A stretch of DNA of 12,842 nt, from contig CABPSV020000322.1 of NCBI GenBank assembly GCA_902459845.2, positions 6,234-19,075 on the forward strand, read 5' to 3'. The position numbers and the translations under genes are program-made. Positions 8,071 to 12,842 of this stretch are shown in pieces. The stretch comes from Hepatocystis sp. ex Piliocolobus tephrosceles (Eukaryota; Apicomplexa; Aconoidasida; Haemosporida; Plasmodiidae). The notes beneath the pieces are model-generated. The model worked only from the letters and a program-made list of their open reading frames with translations. It had not been told where the DNA came from and searched no databases. The stretch's first letter is position 1; each line of letters opens with the position of its first letter.

Positions 8071-8477
8071 TATACTAATTATATGTATTTATACTAATTA
8101 TATGTATTTATACTAATTATATGTATTATGTACTAATTGTATTTATTATGTACTAATTATATTTATTATACTAATTATATTTATTATACCAATTGTATTT
8201 ATTATACTAATTATATTTGTTATACTAGTTATATTTGTTATACTAGTTATATTTGTTATACTAGTTATATTTGTTATATTAGTTATATTTGTTATATTAG
8301 TTATATTTGTTATATTAGTTATATTTGTTATATTAGTTATATTTGTTATACTAGTTATATTTGTTATATTAGTTATATTTGTTATATTAGTTATATTTGT
8401 TATACTAGTTATATTTGTTATATTAGTTATATTTGTTATACTAGTTATATTTATTATACTAGTTATATTTATTATAT
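8071..8477. repeat. 18-bp minisatellite, consensus TTATATTTGTTATACTAG, about 22 copies
   Basis: The array opens with three units of about 19 bases (TATACTAATTATATGTATT), passes through a few irregular units, then settles into a regular 18-bp period. Within the regular part units differ mainly at one position (TATACTAG versus TATATTAG). Since 18 is a multiple of three the array reads open as a YICYTS repeat on the plus strand, but it has no coding features beyond that. Confidence 0.95.
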
Positions 8478-8640
8478 AAAAAAATTGTTTTTGTTAATAA
8501 AATAAAGATGCACGAATTAATACATATATGTACATATATTTTCATTTTTTTATTTTTTATATTGGTACATTTTATTGTAATATGATTATCTGTTTATGCA
8601 GCAACCATACAGTAATTTTTTAACGATGTGGATAGTGTGA

Positions 8641-8745
8641 TGTTTTTTTTTTTTTTTTTTTTTATTTATTTTTTTTTTTTTTTTTTATTTAAAATTAAAA
8701 AAAAAAAAAAAAAATAAAAAAAAAAAAAAAAAATAAAAAAAAAAG
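8641..8745. repeat. Long T-run / A-run inverted repeat
   Basis: About 50 bases of nearly pure T (interrupted by A at similar spacing) are followed by about 50 bases of nearly pure A (interrupted by T), with the turn around 8688-8696. The arms are approximately self-complementary and could form a long AT hairpin or cruciform. It may equally be a chance juxtaposition of two homopolymers. Confidence 0.8.
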
Positions 8746-9428
8746 AGGACATGTAAACTGTGAATGGCAAAAAAAAGTAAAAGAAAATGCTGTTGAAAAA
8801 AAAAACACAATTCCAGAAATGTCATTTATGTTATAGAGAAAGAATGTTTCTCCCACTTGTTCTTTCTTTTAATTAATTCAATTTGTTCATTTATTTACCT
8901 TTTATTTAGTTTTTGTTCATAATAACTTTTTCAATTAAACATGTTTAACCAAAATTTTACATTTTCATGGTCCCACAACATATCATAAATTAAAAAAAAA
9001 AAAAAATTAACGATAGAAAAGGTAAGAAAAAAAAAAAAAAAAAAAAACCAACAAAATGTTCGAATTAATATAAATATAATATTTTTATTTTAGTCTACAT
9101 TAAAAAAAATTGTTTTTATTAACAAAAACCACATATCTGGATATACTTTATTTTGTTTTTTTCCTTGAAAGCTCTATTTATAGTCACATGTCCACATTGG
9201 CATTGCAACATGTTCATACATATATATAATATGTATACATCAAAAACATTCATATTTATGTGCATTCACATGTATAAATAGTTTTGTGTGGATATTTCAT
9301 CATATGTTTGTTTATGTTAAAATATATATATGTGGTAACTAATTACGACACAAGAAACGCATTTGTATGTGTACATTATTAAGTACGTTTTTATTAACAA
9401 ATATAAAACATGAGTTAATAATATTATG

Positions 9429-9450
9429 TATATATATATATATATATATA
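9429..9450. repeat. (TA)n microsatellite
   Basis: Perfect TA run of 22 bases in the SmD3 3' flank. Confidence 0.95.
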
Positions 9451-9841
9451 ATTGTGTACGCGTACATATATAACAACTGGGTTGATAATAATTTCTACAT
9501 AACGAGCTTATATTAAGACACAAAAATAACTCAGTATTTCAATCGTATGACAAATTTTTCTTCATCTTTACTTAAGTTTTCTTTTATTTTTTTCCATTTT
9601 TTATATCATTTTTATTAAAAACAAATCATTTTGAATGTTTAATGTTTTGACGTTTAAACAATTTTAAATACATTTTTTTTTTTTTTAGTACAATTAAAAA
9701 GAAAAAAAGATAATGTTATATATGTTAAAAATAGGATTGAAAAAAAGAAACTAAGTACGTGTGTATGTATATATATATATATACATATTTATATAATGGT
9801 AGATTCGACAGTTAGAGAGAAATATATTACTTCATCATAAT

Positions 9842-10019
9842 TTATGTTAAATCTTTACTTTTCGAAGCTATTCTTGTATGAACTTCCATAGCTCTTCTTA
9901 TAGTTGCAAAATTTGTTTTTGTTTTTGATTTGTTTATTTTAAAAATAGGAGCAAATTTAAGCATATCAGGAAAAATCATAAATGACACACTCCCCCCTCT
10001 GATATATACTTGCTGTAAG

Positions 10020-10069
<50 letters not shown>

Positions 10070-10660
10070 GATAAGTAATAAGTAATAAGTAATAAGCAAT
10101 AAGTAATAAAAGAAATATACATAAATTTTGTATGTGCGCGCGTGTACGTAACGCATGTTTTGATGTTCACAATTATACGGATGTAAGTATGTAGTAATTA
10201 AAAATTATCTCATTTTTTTTTTTTTTTTTTCACACATATGCACTTTTATTATGTATACAAGTATATATAAATAAATAAAAATTAATTTTTTTATTCTCGT
10301 ACTTCCAACAATATCTGTTTTCCATCTTTCTTAACAACTGTCACATTTTCAAGTAAGCAGTTCATATTGTCTTCTGCAAATAGCTGTTAATTTTAAAAAA
10401 TAAAAAAAAAATGAAAAAAAAAAAAGAGACAAATATAAATATTATTGCAAACTCATAAGTACGACACATATACAGATATAGATATATAGATAGATATACA
10501 TATACACGTTAGGTACGTATGTGTTGTACAGCTATGTAAATGGTATGTAATTTAGCCTTCTTACTAATGTGCCTCTGTACAAAATTCCAGACTTTGTTTC
10601 AACAGAAATAGTATGACCTATCCCCTCATGTATTAGCTTTATTGGTATACCGACAGACAT
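9842..10660 (-). CDS. SMD3: Small nuclear ribonucleoprotein SmD3, three exons
   Basis: Exons at 10565-10660, 10303-10383 and 9842-10012 join in phase 0 to give 32 + 27 + 56 = 115 residues. The product is a subunit of the seven-member Sm ring around spliceosomal U snRNAs. Exon 1 reads MSVGIPIKLIHEGIGHTIS, close to the SmD3 N-terminus; Sm motif 1 spans the first junction (YRGTL|LFAEDNMNC), and Sm motif 2 opens exon 3 (QVYIRGGSVSF, then PDMLKFAPIFK). Donors are GTAAGA and GTACGA; acceptors are TTAACAG and CTTACAG, the latter after a run of 48 T on the coding strand. The ATG at 10660 matches the family's start exactly. The C-terminal tail is short and lacks the RG repeats of animal and yeast SmD3. 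The gene lies upstream of the helicase on the same strand. The identity is firm; the exon borders are very likely, given the seamless alignment. Confidence 0.93.
10013..10302 (-). other. SmD3 intron 2 (290 bp)
   Basis: The intron begins GTACGAG and ends TCTTACAG. Its 3' end holds a 48-base T run on the coding strand, serving as an extreme polypyrimidine tract, preceded by a 7-bp tandem repeat (ATAAGTA and variants on the plus strand, 10068-10109). It also contains a 22-base alternating purine-pyrimidine tract at 10129-10150. Confidence 0.9.
10384..10564 (-). other. SmD3 intron 1 (181 bp)
   Basis: The intron starts GTAAGAAGG and ends TTAACAG. Joining the exons restores the Sm1 motif without gap or insertion relative to the family. 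It contains AT-rich simple repeats (ATATAGAT-type near 10475-10500) and no further open frame. Confidence 0.9.
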
Positions 10661-10794
10661 TTTATATTTATCACATGTATATAGGTATAAATATTTATAT
10701 GGTATTTAACTTATATGCTATACGAATTTATTTGCAATTTAATTTGATACTCTCTTATTTATTTTTTATCGCTGTTATGCACTAAACAACGTTC

Positions 10795-10797
<3 letters not shown>

Positions 10798-10834
<37 letters not shown>
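10798..10834. repeat. (AT)n microsatellite upstream of SmD3
   Basis: A perfect 37-base alternating AT run about 140 bp upstream of the SmD3 start codon. Such tracts are common in Plasmodium promoters and tend to be length-polymorphic. Confidence 0.95.
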
Positions 10835-10837
<3 letters not shown>

Positions 10838-11235
10838 CAACAACTGTTAGAATAAATTTATGTTTATTTTATTATTTTTCTTTTTCCCTAGTATTTCATT
10901 CATTAAACAACTAGTTTTTAACTTAAAAAAAAAAAAAAAGGGCAAAGGAGATGTTAATTTTTTAGTATATATGCATTGTTTAAAAAACAAAAAAAAAAAA
11001 AAAAAAAAATTATAAATATAAGGGGGAAAAATTATAAATAAAAAAAGTAAAATATATTCATGAAAAAGACTTTATTTATGATAAACTTGTTGAATATTAA
11101 ATATTTATTTTTTAGATTTTTTTTTTTTATTTGAAAGATATCCATATACGTATTATGTACATGTTAAAACAGTTGATTTATATTTATCTTAAAAATTAAA
11201 AAAACAAAAGAAATAAAAAAATGCATATAATATTA

Positions 11236-11326
11236 ATTTAGCAATGTTAGCGGATGAAGTACAGTACTATTACAATTTATGGTTTACTGTTTAGCGCTTG
11301 TTCTCACAGACTCTAATTTTTGGGAT
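11236..11326. other. G+C-enriched non-coding island, candidate ncRNA
   Basis: By eye this roughly 90-base patch is near 40% G+C, against about 15-20% in its surroundings, and lacks homopolymers. It contains a possible stem ACAGTA (11261-11266) / TACTGT (11285-11290) with an 18-base loop, and a repeated TTAGCG (11248-11253, 11291-11296). Neither strand gives a long open frame. It does not match a tRNA, and convincing snoRNA boxes are absent. In very AT-rich genomes such islands often mark structured RNAs, but this is inference. Confidence 0.3.
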
Positions 11327-11329
11327 GAT

Positions 11330-11458
11330 AAAAAAAAAAAAATGAAAAAAAAAAAGGAAAAAAAAAAAGGAAAAAAAAAAAGGAAAAAAAAAAAAGCGAA
11401 AAAAAAGGGCTGAAAAAAAAGGCTGAAAAAAACTAAAAAAAGCTAAAAGAAACTAAAA
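11330..11458 (+). repeat. Purine-rich degenerate tandem repeat (A-run plus GG/GGCTG)
   Basis: Units of A runs punctuated by GG (spacing about 12-13) change into GGCTGAAAAAAA and then AGCTAAAAGAAACT units. The plus strand is almost entirely purine over the first 80 bases, so it could form unusual triplex-like DNA; otherwise it is simple repeat. Confidence 0.85.
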
Positions 11459-11680
11459 ATTGTATAGCTCCATTTATTTATTTGCTTTTTTTTGTTTAAC
11501 TATATTATGCTATAATTTTTATTTGTATATACTATTTTTTAACATATAATAAAAGAAAAAAAAAAAAGAAAAAAGAAAAAAAGAGATGTTCAATTCAAAA
11601 CCCAAGCTATTTTATATATATGAACAAAAGTCGTAAAGCGCTTATAAAAATATGTTCAAAATGTTATATATATATATATA

Positions 11681-11752
11681 TATATATGTACAATTGTTAT
11701 ATATATGTACAATTGTTATATATATGTACAATCATTATATATATGAATTCAT
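11681..11752. repeat. 19-bp repeats, consensus TATATATATGTACAATTGT
   Basis: Four consecutive degenerate units follow the (TA)n run at 11665. Each of the first three contains the palindrome TGTACA. The fourth degrades to TATATATATGAATTCAT. Confidence 0.85.
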
Positions 11753-12168
11753 AAATCCTGAGCTCATAAAAAATGTATACAACTTAGCTCCAAAATATTT
11801 TTTTTGTTTATGCTAAGTAGCTATTCATCCGCACGATAAAATGGATACAGCATATGTAGATGTTTATATATAAGGATATGAGCTATGTTTGCATTTTCTT
11901 TTTTTGCAAATTTTAATTGGTTTTTAAATCATGGTTTATAACGTTCAACTGTAGATAGAGATATGTGTGTTTATATTAGTATTTTATTTTTATTTTTTTT
12001 TCTTTTTTATCGCTAATTTTATTTATTATACACTAAGGATTATAGTTAAGTATGTACACGTTTTAAGATATACATACATATAATAAGCATTCTAACATGT
12101 TTTCCTAATTAATAGTTTATTCTTTACATCATAAAAATTTATAAATAAGAATATCAATAAGTTTTTTT

Positions 12169-12170
<2 letters not shown>

Positions 12171-12211
<41 letters not shown>

Positions 12212-12227
12212 AAAATATTTAAATTTT

Positions 12228-12269
<42 letters not shown>
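12171..12269. repeat. (TA)19 followed by a run of 40 T
   Basis: A 38-base TA run (12171-12208) is followed after about 20 AT-rich bases by an uninterrupted run of 40 T (12230-12269). Both are non-coding; the apparent minus-strand frame across them is only poly-lysine and isoleucine/tyrosine runs. Confidence 0.95.
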
Positions 12270-12270
<1 letters not shown>

Positions 12271-12391
12271 TTTTGAGTATGGGTAGGGGAAACACATAAT
12301 GTAATCATCAAAATGCACAAAAGCGAACATGTTAAAATGTAAACATATAAGTAAAAATGTGTTTAGTTTAGGTAGTATAAAGTATAAATAC

Positions 12392-12417
12392 AAAAAAAAA
12401 AAAAAAAAAAAAAAAAA
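12392..12417. repeat. Poly(A) tract of 26 bases
   Basis: Uninterrupted A run in the 3' flank of the putative minus-strand exon at 12603-12746. Confidence 0.95.
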
Positions 12418-12506
12418 GAACATATAATATATATATATATATATATGTGAACATATAATGGGAACCTTATGGTTTCCGATAGTTCTGTACAACATCGCTT
12501 TACGAT

Positions 12507-12582
12507 TACTCACATGCAGTGTATTATTAATGTTCTCATCATTTTTATATACATATATATGTATTTTTTTTTTAATATATAT
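12507..12582. repeat. Copy 1 of a 76-base sequence repeated across the assembly gap
   Basis: These 76 bases recur at 12767-12842 with two substitutions (12530 A versus 12790 G; 12543 T versus 12803 G). The offset is 260 bases counting the four N. Copy 1 lies just downstream of the stop of the putative minus-strand exon. Confidence 0.97.
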
Positions 12583-12602
12583 TTCTATGTGAATAACACA
12601 AT

Positions 12603-12746
12603 CTATTTTTGTTGTTTTTGTAAAGCTTCTTGGGGATTAAAACGATTATTTGATTGTTGCTGTGATTGATTTTGAGTATTTAAAGTAATAGTAGCGTAAT
12701 GGTTACGATTACAGTTGCAGGAATTATTATTACATGCATTACCTCT
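12603..12746 (-). CDS. Putative C-terminal exon of an unrecognised gene (3'-complete, 5' missing)
   Basis: Minus-strand codons from 12746 to the TAG at 12603-12605 give 47 open residues. They are rich in N and Q, include NNNSCNC and a Q-rich run, and end NPQEALQKQQK. The composition (G+C higher than the flanks, Q/N/K-rich, no homopolymer) resembles Plasmodium coding sequence and not the adjacent intergenic DNA. There is no ATG in frame; a TAA at 12747-12749 closes the frame upstream. The segment would therefore have to start at a splice acceptor (an AG lies at 12745-12746 on the minus strand, without a pyrimidine tract), or the frame is broken by consensus errors beside the gap at 12763. I do not recognise the protein. 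It could also be a chance open segment or a duplicated gene fragment. Confidence 0.42.
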   Translation of the reverse strand, partial: RGNACNNNSCNCNRNHYATITLNTQNQSQQQSNNRFNPQEALQKQQK

Positions 12747-12762
12747 TTATTTATTCATTCAT

Positions 12763-12766
12763 NNNN
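12763..12766. other. Assembly gap (NNNN)
   Basis: Four N mark an unresolved join; the true distance between the flanks is unknown. The sequence to its right duplicates sequence 260 bases to its left, so the join may be wrong. Confidence 0.98.
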
Positions 12767-12842
12767 TACTCACATGCAGTGTATTATTAGTGTTCTCATC
12801 ATGTTTATATACATATATATGTATTTTTTTTTTAATATATAT
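12767..12842. repeat. Copy 2 of the 76-base gap-flanking repeat
   Basis: The sequence runs from the gap to the window end and matches 12507-12582 at 74 of 76 positions, in the same orientation. The match reaches the window edge, so the true repeat may be longer. Confidence 0.97.

Larger units (their letters stand above)
7660..9841. other. Intergenic region: helicase 5' flank and SmD3 3' flank
   Basis: About 2.2 kb separate the SmD3 stop from the helicase ATG, both on the minus strand. It should contain the helicase promoter and 5' UTR and the SmD3 3' UTR. Visible contents are homopolymers, a degenerate repeat block (7729-7930), a hairpin (7964-7984), an 18-bp minisatellite (8071-8477), a T/A inverted repeat (8641-8745) and (TA)n at 9429-9450. 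I find no open frame with plausible composition, no tRNA-like fold and no recognisable promoter motif. Confidence 0.75.
10661..12602. other. Intergenic region: SmD3 5' flank and 3' flank of the next gene
   Basis: About 1.9 kb lies between the SmD3 ATG and the stop of the putative next minus-strand exon. It holds (TA)n at 10798-10834, 11665-11687, 12171-12208 and 12427-12446, a purine-rich tandem block (11330-11458), TGTACA-containing repeats (11681-11752), runs of 40 T (12230-12269) and 26 A (12392-12417), and a G+C-enriched island (11236-11326). The SmD3 promoter should lie at its left end. I found no recognisable promoter motif and no protein-coding frame. Confidence 0.75.

Noticed and set aside
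8137..8505. 122-codon open frame with YICYTS repeats
   Set aside because: It is the 18-bp minisatellite read in frame. The period is a multiple of three, so openness is automatic.
9317..9523. 68-codon minus-strand frame
   Set aside because: Composed of AT-simple sequence (YIYIYI from the TA run), with no similarity to any known domain and no splice context.
11236..11326. Box C/D or H/ACA snoRNA or tRNA
   Set aside because: GGATGAA is a poor C box, no matching CUGA D box or paired H and ACA boxes with two hairpins were found, and no cloverleaf could be drawn. Kept only as an uncharacterised island.
12154..12513. 119-codon minus-strand frame
   Set aside because: It consists of TA-run isoleucine/tyrosine, poly-lysine and poly-phenylalanine from homopolymers.
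12469..12669. 66-codon plus-strand frame near the gap
   Set aside because: It is antisense to the better-supported Q/N-rich segment, and its cysteine-rich end is the reverse of glutamine/asparagine codons.

Overview
The window looks like a piece of a nuclear chromosome from a malaria parasite (Plasmodium). Three things point there: extreme A+T richness with long poly(A), poly(T) and (TA)n tracts between genes; asparagine-rich low-complexity inserts inside otherwise conserved proteins; and the gene order, a SET-domain protein, then a Ski2-type helicase, then SmD3. From memory this matches a neighbourhood on P. falciparum chromosome 9; I could not check it by search. The sequence does not fix the species. 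A non-falciparum human or an avian Plasmodium draft assembly (it contains an N gap) is plausible.

Layout from left to right. (1) Bases 1-2088, plus strand: the 3' part of a SMYD-like SET-domain methyltransferase gene (probably SET4), already open at base 1 and beginning with six perfect 12-bp repeats. (2) 2089-3141: region between two convergent 3' ends, with homopolymers, a poly(T)-linked repeat, a G+C-enriched island and a 15-bp tandem repeat. (3) 3142-7659, minus strand: a complete single-exon Ski2-like RNA helicase of 1505 residues. (4) 7660-9841: about 2.2 kb between the helicase start and the SmD3 stop, dominated by an 18-bp minisatellite and a T/A inverted repeat. (5) 9842-10660, minus strand: a three-exon gene for spliceosomal SmD3 (115 aa), reconstructed by homology across two introns. 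(6) 10661-12602: intergenic, simple repeats and one G+C-enriched island. (7) 12603-12746, minus strand: a likely last exon of a further, unrecognised gene. It sits beside a 4-N assembly gap at 12763-12766, beyond which the sequence repeats that gene's 3' flank.

The three recognised genes are housekeeping or regulatory genes of RNA and chromatin biology: lysine methylation, cytoplasmic mRNA decay through the Ski complex and exosome, and pre-mRNA splicing. There is no sign of an operon, mobile element, CRISPR array or horizontally acquired system. I found no convincing new multi-gene system. The points most worth checking are the gap-flanking duplication with its cryptic exon, the split zinc ribbon and changed catalytic tyrosine in the SET protein, the tailless SmD3, and two G+C-enriched non-coding islands.
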